This document shows, piece by piece, positions 39,975 through 51,269 of a stretch of DNA of 64,000 nucleotides (its first letter is position 1; each line of letters begins with the position of its first letter). The stretch is taken from the NCBI GenBank assembly GCA_025200525.1, contig CM045763.1:62941018-63005017 (forward strand). Direction: 5' to 3'. The position numbers and the translations under genes are program-made. The notes beneath the pieces are model-generated. The model did not search any database, was not told where the DNA came from, and saw only the letters and a list, made by a program, of their open reading frames with translations. Source of the DNA: Camellia lanceoleosa (taxonomy: Eukaryota; Streptophyta; Magnoliopsida; Ericales; Theaceae).

Positions 39975-41491
39975 GAATTGAGTTGGGGGTTTGGAGATGG
40001 TGATGTTGTTGGACATAGTTGAATCGGTGGAGCTATGGTTGAGTTTCCTCAAGAAGAGATGAAGTAGTGATGGAAAGTGGATCTAGAGAAGGATATGACG
40101 ATGTATGGCAGGTGAAGGTGGCAGGTTGTTGAACCGGTAGCTGCCTGCCTTGTCCCGCTGTCTTTCCTTTTCTGATCATCCCTTCCGACGTTGCCTGCTG
40201 CTCCAACACTCTCCCAAACTGGCAAACCCCTTCTTCGGCGACTTCTCTCCATCTTGATTCTCCTTTCTTGATGCCCTAATTGACAAATTGGGGCAAAATT
40301 GAAACCCTAATCGATGAATTGGGACTTTTATATGGGATTGGGGCAAAACGATGTCGTCTTGGGGCAAAAAATAGAGGTTTTCGTTAGTCCATCAAACAAA
40401 GATAGACATTGGATAAATTTTGACACGGAAGTAACATTAGGATTTAAATTGATAAAATTAAAATTTTGGAATTTAAATTTAAAAATACGCAAAATCCTGA
40501 GGTTTTATTTATTTATTTATTTTATAATTTGCCCAAAAAAATAAAAACAAAAATTTAATTATACAAAAAATTACTCTAAAAATCTAGATTTTGGTCAATG
40601 AAAGTGAAAATTTTGTTGTAAAAAACATTTAGGGACTAATTTCTATCGTCGTTAGAATAGTGACTAAAAGGTAGTCCCGAAAAGTCAAAAATAAAATTTT
40701 ATAGCGACAAAATTTTGAAAATGCCATTAATAAATACACTTTTAGGGACAAAATAATTTAGTTTAAAAAAGGTTTATTTTTAAGACAAAAAACTTTGTCC
40801 TAAAAAGATAATAATTCATCACCAATATTCAATTTTCGTTGCTAAAAATATAATAATGATACTTTTCGCAATAAAAATATTTGTTCCCTAAAAAAAAATT
40901 ATCTTTAAATTTTGATCTCTAAAACTTTAATTTTTTTGTTGTGGGCATATATGTCAATCAGTTTGTTTGGGAAGTGAATTGGCTTTTTGATTAAGAATTT
41001 TTTTTATTTTTTTAACTTTTTATAAGAGAAATAATGTAATGATTATGAGTTAGATGTGACATTTTATTTTATTAAATTAAAAAATATATTTCGATTTTTT
41101 GATTAAAATAATCCCAAATCCAACTCAACCGAAGTTGCCCAACGAAGGCAATGTAATTTTCATTTGAAACCTGCAAGGAATCTGAATCCTCTCCGGTCAT
41201 TTTTTTGTCCAAACGATGACCCACTGCTTTAATAAGATGAGGACGAGGACAACCCCTCTGGGGCCTATGAATGTGACAAAACGACTTTAGCATTACCAAC
41301 AAATTTTTATTTATTTATTCATTTTCACTTTATCAAATTGTCACATCAATATGAAATCAAGAACTTTCTATGTATCCACTCTTAAAAAAAATAAAAATAA
41401 AAATAAAAATTCTATGCATATATATATATATATATATTGTGGAATGCTATTTTCAAGTGAATCATTAATTTCCGTAGAATTAGATGCAAGA
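39899..41491. other. Region between Tat element and kinase gene
   Basis: This stretch has (TA)n(GA)n at 39908-39972; a stretch with 'gcaaaacgatgtcgtcttgggg' near 40343; at 40600-40941 a repeat with 'ttagggac' words whose right end ttttttgttgtgg resembles a CACTA terminus in reverse; and at 40950-41130 a copy of the dispersed gagagaaa..tgacatttt repeat. A (TA)n tract (41418-41437) precedes the kinase gene start. No gene was recognised. Confidence 0.5.
39908..39972. repeat. (TA)n(GA)n compound microsatellite
   Basis: A run of TA repeats passes into a run of GA repeats directly beside the Tat insertion site. Confidence 0.9.
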
Positions 41492-44400
41492 ATGCTGAAA
41501 CAATGTTTAGTGGTTGTTTTTTTACCTTGTTTGGGGTTGTTGGTGTTCTCTTGTTGGTTCTTTCATGTCGGTGTTTCCAATTCAACAGACACGCTTGTAG
41601 TTGGCCAAGAAATGAGAGAATGGGAAAATATATCGTCTCCAAATGGGTATTTTCAACTAGGCTTCTTCAGCAGCCCTAGTGGATCCACCAACCGCTACTT
41701 GGGAATTCAAGTCACCACAACACCGGATAGAAACAAACCGGTGGTATGGCTTGCCAACAGAGACAATCCAGTGACAGATAGCTCTGGAGTACTAAAGATA
41801 ACTCAAGAGGGGCAGCTGATGATCAATGACAGCAGAGGGATCGCCATCACTCTCAACTCTGAACAATCTTCTAGTATTAGCACAAGCGCAACACTCCTTG
41901 ATTCTGGGAATTTTGTTTTGAGATCCGGAGATCATATTGTGTGGCAAAGTTTTGATTATCCATCCGATGTATGGCTAAAAGGCATGAAATTGGGTACGTT
42001 TAACTTGAAGAGTGGGGGAAAGCCACAACATCAGTTTCTCGCTTCATGGTCAACATTAGAGGATCCGGATCTGGGGGGTTTCACTCTGGGTATTGATCCA
42101 AACAACACAAAACAACTTATAACTTGGAAAAGATCGAGAAGAGTTGTTTATTGGAGAAGTGGGATGTGGAATGGGTACAATTTTAGTTTCCTCAATAAGG
42201 ATGATTATGCTTTATTTAAAATCGATTTTTACAAATCATTCAAATTCAGTTACTTCTCAAATGAGAATGAGAGTTATTTCACTTGGAACGACACTGATCC
42301 GCAGAATTTGATTTGGTTAGATTCTTCTGGAGCGCTTTATATCTGTGACTATACTTTTTATTGCAACAGAATGGTAAATTGTGATCCTGACCAAGGATAT
42401 TTGAGATCTGGGGGTTGTATAAACTATAGCCCATCCAACTGTATAGGTGGAGATGGGTTCAAGGAGACGAGAAAATCAATGGAGTTCGATCGGTACTTGT
42501 TTAGTTCATTTAATTTGAGCCTCGATCTTAGTGACTGCAAGGAGATATGTAGGACAAATTGTTCTTGTCAAGGCTATGCTTCTGTAACTCCATTAAATGG
42601 GGGGACGTCAGGGTGCGCATTTTATAAAGTTTCCGTATATACGTGGGATATTCAAGAAGTCTTGTACATTCGTAACAACAGTCTTGCAAAAAGTGGTAAG
42701 TCTTTTGCTAATACTAAATACATGGTTCCTTAGTTAATTGAGCAAAATACAAACACAACCCTTGAAATTTGGTTGGAAAAAAAAAAAACCCACATGTTTT
42801 ATAATACATGTGGGGTTTGCTAATAATAAGGTATTTTTTGAAATTTGGCATTGGAAAATGCTAATGGTAGATCATTTTTATGTCCTTAAGTTTGACTATG
42901 AAATCTTGGGAGGGATTTTTTTTTTTTTTTTTTTGTTTCCAATCAAACTTTGAAGGGTATTTTAATATTTTTCTCTAATTAATCTATGCTCTTTAATAAG
43001 GAGTATTGAAGATGGAGATTGCCAAGTGCTGCCTTTTCATTTATGCAATTTACCCTAGAATCATTATTATAACCATTATCATCAATAACATTTACATCTA
43101 GTTATGGCTTTTATTATTATTATTTTTTTGAATAATTACAAGTCCATTCCCAAGAGGACTGTTGCAATGGTTTTTAAAAAATTTGGCTGGATAATGCGGA
43201 TGAATGTCATCTCTGACGCTCACATGCGGGTGGTCTCACTCTTTATTTTACATCTGTGTGATTGTTTCTGTCAAACAATTATATATATTCTTATAGCTAC
43301 AAACTAATAATTTATTTATTTATTTATTTTTTAACTCTGTCCCAATAGAGAGTTCAAATAATACAACTCTCAACAATAGGAAGAGGCATCTATGGTTGAT
43401 TATTGGTGGACCAATAGCTTCCCTACTGATTCTGACTTCGATCTCATTATTGTGCTATCTACGATGGAAAAATCGATCATTCAAAGGTATTGTATCTTTT
43501 TTTGGCTATATCATATCAACGAATTATTTAAATTCTAAGCCAATCTAAAAAGAGAAATTTTCTTTTCAAACTAATCAGGAGGAAGCAACAAAGTTGGGAT
43601 TGTGCAGGGGATGCAGTTGTTAATGGATGAATTGAATAACAGTGTCACAACCATTGATGAATTAAGCAATGCAGGAAAGCTCATGTTCAGGGAGAAAAAG
43701 GATCGTGAGTTACCATTTGTCAGTTTTTCTACCATAGAAACTGCTACAGAGTACTTCTCCGAGAAAAATAAGATTGGTCAGGGTGGTTATGGACCTGTTT
43801 ATAAGGTAAAAATATAAGGGCTAGTTATATTTATTTAGCATCCAAAACTTTAACTAAAATTTCTATTTTGGCCCCTTTATATTTAATTTTGATAGTCAAC
43901 CTCCTTACATTAAGTTGTGATATTATCTTTCTGTTCATCTGACGTTAATAATTTTGGCATAATTTGTCATGCAAGTCATATACTACCTTTTTCTTGCCTC
44001 GTTATAGCGTCTCCAACGCTTACTTTTTTTTTTTCATCAAATATAATACTTTTTTTTTTTTTTTTCATCAAATTTATATTTGATGAAATAAGTTTACCTT
44101 TTCTACTCTAACCATGACATTGAACCCCCCATATCAAATGAGGAGAAACCCATAACTTTCATCAAATTGACGAAGGCTTCAGCATTCATCAAATTTTTGC
44201 AGATAGCTATTAAGACTTCATTGTACACCAAACAACCTTCTGCTTGCAAAGTTGCCCATTGCCGGTTGTCCTCCCAGTTGTCCTCCCGGTTAACTGGTTG
44301 TTTGATAAAACTTGAAAAATTAGCGTTGGAATCCATGATATCAGATGAAATTTTTAATCAAATCTTTACTCAATTTTGATGAAAAATTAGAGTAAGCGTT

Positions 44401-46321
44401 GGAGATGCTCTTAGCACCACTGCACTTTCATCTAATTTTCACTTTAGTCCATGTAATTTTACTAAAATTACACTTTGGTTCTTTTATTTTTAATTTACGT
44501 CAACCTAGTTAACAGGAGATAAGGGTGACATTGCAATTTGATTTTAATGTAAGCAGTTAACTGTTACAATTGAAAGTGGAGGGATTAAAGTCATACTTCA
44601 GTAGAAGTGTAATGATGCTAAGTGCAATTAAACCAAAATCTATTTTTTGACTCGTATCAAAAATTACTTTTTTGTATCATGCTCTTTCTAATTTGCCATC
44701 TGCAAATTATGGATTAGTTATAGAAAATTCTAGTGGTCTAACGATTCAGGATTACTATGCTATTTTGTTTTTCCATTCAAGAATCATCTTACATTTTCTT
44801 TTAATAAATATATAAATCTTTATAGCGTTACTATTTTTTTTTAAGAGTAGTGCTACATCTCTCAATACATCACCCCTATTTTGACTTCTCATGAGTTGGA
44901 AGAGAGAATATAGAGAGAATAGAGAGAGGAGGGATAAGGAGTCTGGGTGTGGTCTATTCCACGTCATTGGGGTGGATTGGGGTGCTCAATTAGAGCTCCA
45001 AGCATTTTTTTTTTCTTCTTTTAATGCATCACATTCTCTCTTTTTATTTCTTTTTATTTTTATAATTACTTTTATGAATTTTGTGAGATGATTTAAGAAA
45101 TTTAAACTTTCAGGGTCAGTTGGTTAATGGACAAGAAATAGCAGTAAAAAGACTTTCTAGCAGCTCAAGACAAGGATTAGAGGAGTTCAAGAATGAGGTT
45201 ATATTGATCTCAAGGCTACAACACTGCAATCTTGTTAGACTTTTGGGTTGTTGCATGCAAAGAAATGAGAGGATATTAATATATGAGTACTTACCCAACA
45301 ATAGCTTGGATTTCTTTCTATTCGGTTCGTTGCTTTGCTACTTTCTATTGATCAATTGCCCTTGTGATTTCTTCCTGGTCTCCAAGTTTCTTATGTGTAT
45401 TTATTTACTCCATGCAAATTTTATGGCAGATGTGACGAAAAAATATTTACTAGATTGGAAAATGCGTGTTCATATCATTGGAGGAATTGCTCAAGGACTG
45501 TTGTACCTTCACAAGTACTCCAGATTAAAGATCATTCACAGAGATTTGAAAACCAGTAACATTTTATTGGACAAGGACATGAATCCGAAAATATCTGACT
45601 TCGGCACTGCCAGAATTTTTTGTGATGATGAAAATCAAGCAAGCACAAAAAGAATTGTTGGAACACAGTAAGTGAGATAGATGTTTCAAACATGTACAAA
45701 TAAAATTTCTTTATATACATATCAAATGCATTGGATTTCCATAATAATATAATCTATTGAATGATGGAAACAGTGGTTACATGTCCCCTGAATATGCTAT
45801 GGATGGTCTCTTTTCTGTGAAGTCTGATGTTTTCAGTTTTGGAGTCATGATGCTAGAGATAATAAGTGGGAAGAAGAACACAAGTTTCTATCGGCCTGAT
45901 CGTGCATTGAACTTACTAGGATACGTAAGTAATTGAAATATCATCCAATTTTGTAAAATCTCTCTGTTCGTTTTTCGGGACTGACTTTGTATGATATTTT
46001 TACGAACCTGTTTAGGCATGGGACCTTTGGAAAGAAAGGAAAGGTTTGGAGTTAGTGGATCAAGCATTAGTTGAAACATGTTCCATAAGTGAGGCTATGC
46101 GATACATTCAAGTTGGTTTCTTGTGCGTTCAAGAAATTGCAGCTGACAGACCAAACATGTTAGATATTGTGTCTATGCTTACCACTGAAACAATGGTTTT
46201 ACCTACTCCTAAGCAACCCGCTTTCTCTAAAATCATGGGTGTAACAAATGTAAGTATGCCTAAAACCCTAGAACTTTGCTCTATAAATGATGTCACAATT
46301 TCAGAAGTAGAGGTTCGATGA
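41492..46321 (+). CDS. G-type lectin S-receptor-like serine/threonine kinase, seven exons
   Basis: Exons by eye: 41492-42695, 43349-43486, 43579-43805, 45114-45324, 45430-45667, 45774-45924, 46016-46321; all introns are GT-AG and phases agree. Exon 1 encodes a signal peptide (start chosen at MLKQ because [14 protein letters not shown] follows), a bulb-lectin domain ([30 protein letters not shown]), the S-locus region ([12 protein letters not shown]) and a PAN-like Cys-rich part ([15 protein letters not shown]). Exon 2 gives the membrane span. The kinase has [31 protein letters not shown] (SDFGTARIF) and APE-type SPEYAMDG. Such receptors sit in the plasma membrane and act in immunity or development; the ligand is unknown. 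Intron 3 is 1.3 kb and holds a MITE. AATAAA-like signals follow near 46355. Confidence 0.9.
44003..44413. mobile_element. MITE in intron 3 of the kinase gene
   Basis: The left end agcgtctccaacgcttac and, in reverse, the right end agcatctccaacgcttac match with one difference. TTA occurs at both borders (44002-44004, 44411-44413), which fits a PIF/Harbinger-type 3-bp duplication. It contains duplicated tttcatcaaat blocks and no transposase. Confidence 0.65.
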
Positions 46322-46847
46322 CATTTATGCCTGTATAATGAATATTGTTTATTGAATAAATATATCATTGTAAACGTTGTCATAAGTTGTAGATAGAAAT
46401 GCTTGAACAGAACATTTGTGTTTTGTAATACAACGGCAATGTTGATTATGGGATTGAAATGAATGTTGTAGTTTGTATTACTAGGTTGAGATGGTAATTG
46501 TAGTAGGACGCATATTTCTAGTTCTAGTTGTAGCAATAATAAATCTAATTAGCAATACTATATTTTTGTTATAAATCTCTCACTTTGCAGTATTCTTCGC
46601 TGAATTGCCTTATAAACTTCTAGGGACCTTTCAAGACTAGATTAAAATCTCTATACAATAATCAAGTTAACCATACGCTTGTGGGCTATCAAATAAACCA
46701 TTTAAGCTCCTTTTTTTTTCCAAGACAGGGATGCACATAGTCAAATTAAAGCAATCATTTGATATCATCAAAAATCATTGTGGACTTAACACGGTTTCGT
46801 GGAAATATATAAATAAATAAAAAGAACAAGAAAATGGTGGGGAAAAA
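46322..46847. other. 3' flank of the kinase gene
   Basis: AT-rich with aataaatat near 46355 as a possible poly(A) signal. It lies between two converging gene ends. No other feature is supported. Confidence 0.55.
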
Positions 46848-47068
46848 ATTCTCACCTACAAACACAGTATCAAAGGTGACCATTGTATTGTTGAATTCCG
46901 TTTTGTACAATTTGCAATTGTAAAACCCTTTTCCTTTGCACATCCCACAGGCCAATTTCAAATTTCTTCTGCAGAAACAAAAACCCCAAATCCCCAAAAC
47001 TCCAAATTCAACAAATTTACTGTTTATTACAATCCTTAGATACAAACCCACATACATATAAACACTTG

Positions 47069-47122
<54 letters not shown>

Positions 47123-47265
47123 AGTTACCTGTTTGGCATCGAAGATTGCTTAGGGTCCGAATGGTGGCACAGGTGCTAGAGAGAGAGTGAGAGCTCCGCC
47201 GATGAGTATAGGGCTGATGCTAACTTGCGCAGTGGGTTTGGAACACCGCCACTGCCACCGCCATT
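46848..47265 (-). pseudogene. 5' fragment of a DnaJ-type zinc-finger gene, broken
   Basis: In minus sense an ATG-containing exon (about 47265-47132: MAVAVAVFQTHCAS, then a stop, then a Ser/Thr-rich stretch like a chloroplast transit peptide) ends AACAG|GTAACT. After an intron with (GA)n(TA)n comes TTCTGCAG and an exon (about 46970-46848) encoding RNLKLACGMCKGKGFYNCKL, a CxxCxGxG zinc-finger half-site, closing with a donor GTAG|GTGAGA. The exon frames do not join and exon 1 has a stop; no further exons are seen to the left. It may be a truncated duplicate of a plastid DnaJ-zinc-finger protein. The family call rests on the CxxCxGxG motif. Confidence 0.35.
47075..47119. repeat. (TA)n(GA)n microsatellite
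   Basis: TA repeats followed by GA repeats, inside the putative intron of the fragment at 46848-47265. Confidence 0.88.
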
Positions 47266-47330
47266 TTGTCAAGGCAGTCTTCTGCTGTTAGTACAACGAT
47301 GGATTGGAACACAGTGAATTGGGATCCTTC

Positions 47331-47656
47331 CTTTGCACTCCCTCCTTACGGGGCCTTCGGGCTCACTTTGAGGCCCAATTTTAATAATCAATTTTGTATT
47401 TTAAGATTTATTGATATCATCTTAAAAAATCAAGTTGATCGGATATCAGAAAGTATGCGTTCGGAAAACTGTTTATTAAATTCTTTTAAAAAATAGTTTT
47501 TAGTTCGATTTTCCGAACACATACTTTCTGATATCTGATCAATTTGATTTTTTACAAGTATGATATACTGAATAAATCTTAAAATATGAACGGTTCAGAT
47601 TATCAAAATTGGGCCTAAAAGCGAGCTCGAAAGCCCTATAAGGAGGGAGTGCAAGG
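47331..47656. mobile_element. Fold-back MITE with about 140-bp arms
   Basis: The left arm starts ctttgcactccctcctta and runs through 'gatcggatatcagaaagtatg'. The right arm reads in reverse ccttgcactccctcctta and 'gatcagatatcagaaagtatg'. The loop is short (centre near 47490), so a transcript would fold into a long hairpin. The family is shared with 24673-25022. Confidence 0.75.
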
Positions 47657-47659
47657 AGA

Positions 47660-48209
47660 GAATCTTGACTCTGGGACAGTACCTGTGATTTGGGGCGTTT
47701 GGCTGTGAACCATAATCTCAACCGTTAGATTGTGTGGTCAATCCTGTCCGTTCATCACAAAAAAGTAACCAGTTAAAAAATAAAAAACCTGACTCCATAC
47801 AGAATAATTACAATTTTAATAAAGTTTTGTTTTGATTCGATTACTTTAAAGGAAAATTTATCCATAAGTCATAGTTTTTGAAAAGTTGAATCATTTAGTT
47901 ATAAAAGTTTTCTTATGCTCCATTTAGTCCCATTTGCACATCAATCTAATATTTGAAACATTAATCTAATGTTCGAAATTTAATGTTCGAAACATTAATC
48001 TGATGTTCGAAATCTAATGTTCGAAATATTAATCTGATATTTGAAACATTGTAATGGGACCTTTCAGTCTATAAGAAAATTTTTAGGACTAAATAGTGTA
48101 TAAGTTATTAATTTATGATTTATTGGTGCATCCCCCTATTTTAAATTGAATGATTTGATTTTTACATTTTCAATTTAATTTTAATTTGATCTTTCTGATT
48201 AAGTTAGAT
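47660..48209. other. Intergenic DNA with short repeats
   Basis: Near 47945-48050 the words 'aatctgatgttcgaaa' and 'attaatctaatgttcgaaa' are repeated about five times in tandem. Nothing coding is supported. Confidence 0.6.
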
Positions 48210-48217
48210 GTTAAAAT

Positions 48218-48955
48218 TAGAGGTGTTTGCAGATTGGTTTTGTACGGTTTACGGTTTGATTTTGACTATCGTCACCTATGCGCTTTGGAAAAAGTCAAAC
48301 CGCAACCGCTCAAGCGGTTTGCGCTTGTCTTGGTAGGATTTGCGAATGTGGGGACGATTGCGAGCGGTTTGCAGTTTAAATTTTTTTCTTTAAAAATTAA
48401 TTTTTGAATTTTTTTTCTCACTTTGTAAATATTTATTTCGAGTCATTTTCTTTTAATTTTCTAAAATGTTCCAACATTAATAATTAATGAATTAAAACTT
48501 ATAAAATTAAAAACAACAAAATCCCATTTTTGAACCTTATTTATTCCCTTTCTTTCAATTTTCTATGCAATCAAACTAGATGTACCATCACAATAGTGGA
48601 AACATCCAATTATCAATTGGTGAACATATTAAGAGAAAGGAACAAGCTTACATTGAGACAATAGGGGAGTAATCTGAACAATGTGAAATAGATAGGATAG
48701 AATAGGTAGATTTAGATAATGAACGAAAGGTCCATTTTTTTTTCAAAAAAAAAAAAATATATATATATATATTTGGCTAAGTACGAGCGGGTTGTGACGG
48801 GTGCGGTTCAAAACCGCAATCCGCCCGTAACCTGAAAATCTTATATATTTCAAATCGCACCTTACCCTATTCAATTTGCGAAACCGCCTATACATGTGCA
48901 GTTCGATTCGGGTAGGGCAGATTGTGTGGGTCGGATAATCCTATGCCCAGCTCTA
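48218..48955. mobile_element. hAT-type MITE (738 bp) with GTTAAAAT duplication
   Basis: A perfect 8-bp direct repeat GTTAAAAT (48210-48217, 48956-48963) borders termini TAGAGGTGTTTGC and, in reverse, TAGAGCTGGGCATA. The 8-bp duplication and TAGAG start are hAT-like. Subterminal regions are rich in 'gcggtttgcg' and 'gggtgcggttcaaaaccgc' words. It has no transposase. The 73-aa frame at 48186-48407 is part of it and is not a gene. Confidence 0.82.
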
Positions 48956-48963
48956 GTTAAAAT

Positions 48964-50405
48964 TAAGAATTTTAGAATACTTGTTAATATACTCCCATAA
49001 AAAATAACTGAAAATTTAAATAAAATGACTTAATTAAAATTGAACTTAAAATATAAATAATAAATTGTTTAAATTAAAAATATAAAAAGAAAAATAAAAT
49101 TTAACTCAACCTATAATAATTCCGATAACTTATTACCATACACTTGAACTACAAGATCAGAACCCTATTTGTTTGCTGGTTTTCCTTTTGGGGAAATGAT
49201 GGCATGTTGCTTTTTTGTTTAAAATATCAGTCGGTGGGTAGTTGGGGCGTGAGTTTTTTTTATAAGTTTTTTTTAGTTGTAGAATATTATTGAAGAAATT
49301 TTTTTTTTTATATTTAGAAAGATAGTTTGATTTTTTTTTTTGTTGAATGTGATGTTTGTGAGAGAAAAAGTGAAATGATTATGAGGTTTGATGTGATATT
49401 TTATTTGGATTTATTTTTTTTAGTTTTGTAAAACATTTTTCTTGTAATGAAAAAAAAAAAAAAAAAAAATTCAAAAACCAAGTTCCCAAACACCCCAATG
49501 TGTTTGATTTTAATTTTTTGGATTTAATTTTTTAAAAATTAAATTTTTTGTTTTTTTATATTTTTATATTTTTAGCGAATATTTTTAAATTTTTTAGTAA
49601 TTTTTTTACTTTTTTAGATACACTTTATTTACATATATCTAAAAAGTAAAATATTTATTAAAAAAATATTTTAAAAAATTAATAAATACACAAGAACACG
49701 AAAAATGTACTAAATTTTCATACTTTTTTTTTTTTGTATTTTTGGTATTTAGTAAATTTTTTAAAGATTTTTTTCGCAAATATTATATTTTTTAAGTATA
49801 TTTATGTTAGGTGTGTCTAATTTTTTTTAAAAAAAATTTCTTAAAATATTAAAAAAATTTAATGAAAAAAAAAAAATACAAACAACAAAAATTTTAATTT
49901 TTAGAAACGTGAATTTTGAAAATAGGAACCAAATTTTCGTTTTTTGTCAAACATAATCAGGCAACGAAAACAATATGCACATGCTTGTTGCATATATTAC
50001 ATAAGGTGATCGTCTGGAGAATGACCTCAATAGTTTATAGCGGTGGTCCTAAGGGATGTTTTGATCTTGGTTGAGATTGTGTCAAAATGGCTTTGCACTA
50101 TTGTAATGTGCCAAAACATTACCTAGGGGAGAAAATATTACAATTTGAAAATATGATTGTTCGGAAATATTTTTTTAAAATAATTTATTTTATATATATA
50201 CATATATTTTAAAAATAATTTAATTGTACATTTTTTAAAAACATATTTGCAAATGCCATGTCAATATATGTAACATATCATAAAAAGATTATTTATTAAT
50301 TTATCTATATTTATAATATATATATATATATATATTTTTAAAAATAGTTAAGTTAGTTTGATTGATTAGCTAAAACAAAAAATATGATTAGAATGTATAC
50401 TAACT
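48964..50405. other. AT-rich intergenic DNA with dispersed repeats
   Basis: At 49225-49440 there is a copy of the dispersed gagagaaaaa..tgatattttat repeat; at 49480-49965 a very AT-rich stretch begins 'gtgtttgattttaatttttt' and ends 'cgttttttgtcaaacataa', which may be a degraded inverted-repeat element; poly-A near 49450-49469 and (TA)n near 50317-50334. No gene. Confidence 0.5.
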
Positions 50406-50410
50406 AAACT

Positions 50411-50872
50411 TGTAAATCAGAAGGCATTAAAACGCAGCGGATTAAATATTTAGATCATACCTTTTAGTGAAGAACCTCGTGGGTAAATCACGTGTTTCCT
50501 GAATCTGGTCAATCAACCTAGCAATGGGGTGATATTACAATAGTGAATATCACCCACACAAACCACAGTGCAAATGGCTTTGATCGTTGTTTTTGGGAGA
50601 GAATCAGAGAGAGAGGAGAGTGGGAAAAAAGGTTATGGGTAAAAACCCCATAACGTATCTGATCTGATTCAATATATTAGATTAACCATATAATCTGATA
50701 TATAATCAATATCTATCTATCTATCCATATCTATTGATATGATAGATATAGATATCCTGAATGGTTATCCAAATAAGTTTGGATTAAATTCAAACTTAGA
50801 TGGATAAGGTTCAAGAGGTTCAGGTTCAAAAAGCTCAAAGGGTCATGCCATATGGACGCCCAATTTCTAACA
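50411..50872 (-). repeat. Solo LTR (copia-type), minus, AAACT duplication
   Basis: The 462-bp block runs TGTAAATCAG to TTTCTAACA on the plus strand, so in sense it begins TGTTAGAAATTGGG and ends TTTACA. AAACT is duplicated at 50406-50410 and 50873-50877. No internal region accompanies it, the mark of LTR-LTR recombination. An inverted repeat atagatatagatatc/gatatctatatc-like tract lies near 50710-50755. Confidence 0.82.
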
Positions 50873-50912
50873 AAACTAATTAGGTAAATTGAAGATGATA
50901 CTTTTATGTGTA

Positions 50913-51253
50913 TTTTTTTTTTTTTTTTTGATACAGGAAAATTCTCCCTATTCTCTCGCAGGTCCAAGGCAGCGCCCTTTGCAGAGATCACCAATGTGTC
51001 TTGTTAGCCGTTCCGAGCGAGGAGACTATAACTTGGGAACTTGCCCCGACCTCCCAAGACAAGCTCCGCTTAAGTTAGGACTCGCACAGCGGGGGAGCAT
51101 TGAACCCACACCAAGTGCTGACTAGACAACTTGAGGTCCAACCTCCTAACCAACAGTGCTTCGCCCAGGAGATTGGCCCAAGGAGAGAATTGAACTTGTG
51201 ACCTTGGGGCTTAAATCCCAAGGCCTTACCACAATGCCACAACCCCTTGGGTT
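50913..51253 (-). mobile_element. tRNA-derived SINE with two tRNA-like modules
   Basis: In minus sense the head ggggttgtggcattgtgg carries an A box (TGGCATTGTGG) and GGTCACAAGTTCAATTC a B box. About 60 bases further a second pair appears: gttggttaggagg and ggtgtgggttcaatgctc. The 3' end is a poly-A tail (50913-50929 as poly-T on the plus strand). TGTGTATTTTT is found at both sides (left 50907-50917, right 51259-51269), an 11-bp target duplication. Transcription would be by RNA polymerase III and mobility would need a LINE. The 78-aa frame on the other strand is a shadow. Confidence 0.8.
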
Positions 51254-51269
51254 AAATGTGTGTATTTTT

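Noticed and set aside
40600..40941. Possible CACTA (En/Spm) transposon end
   Set aside because: Only one end resembles CACTA termini and no target duplication could be fixed, so it is mentioned within the intergenic entry only.
47945..48050. CRISPR-like short repeats (atgttcgaaa)
   Set aside because: Short imperfect tandem repeats without unique spacers in a plant genome.
50889..51125. 78-aa plus-strand frame
   Set aside because: It is the antisense of the SINE.
51180..51250. A tRNA gene on the minus strand
   Set aside because: A and B boxes are present but the sequence does not close into a full tRNA cloverleaf and has SINE features (poly-A tail, flanking direct repeat).
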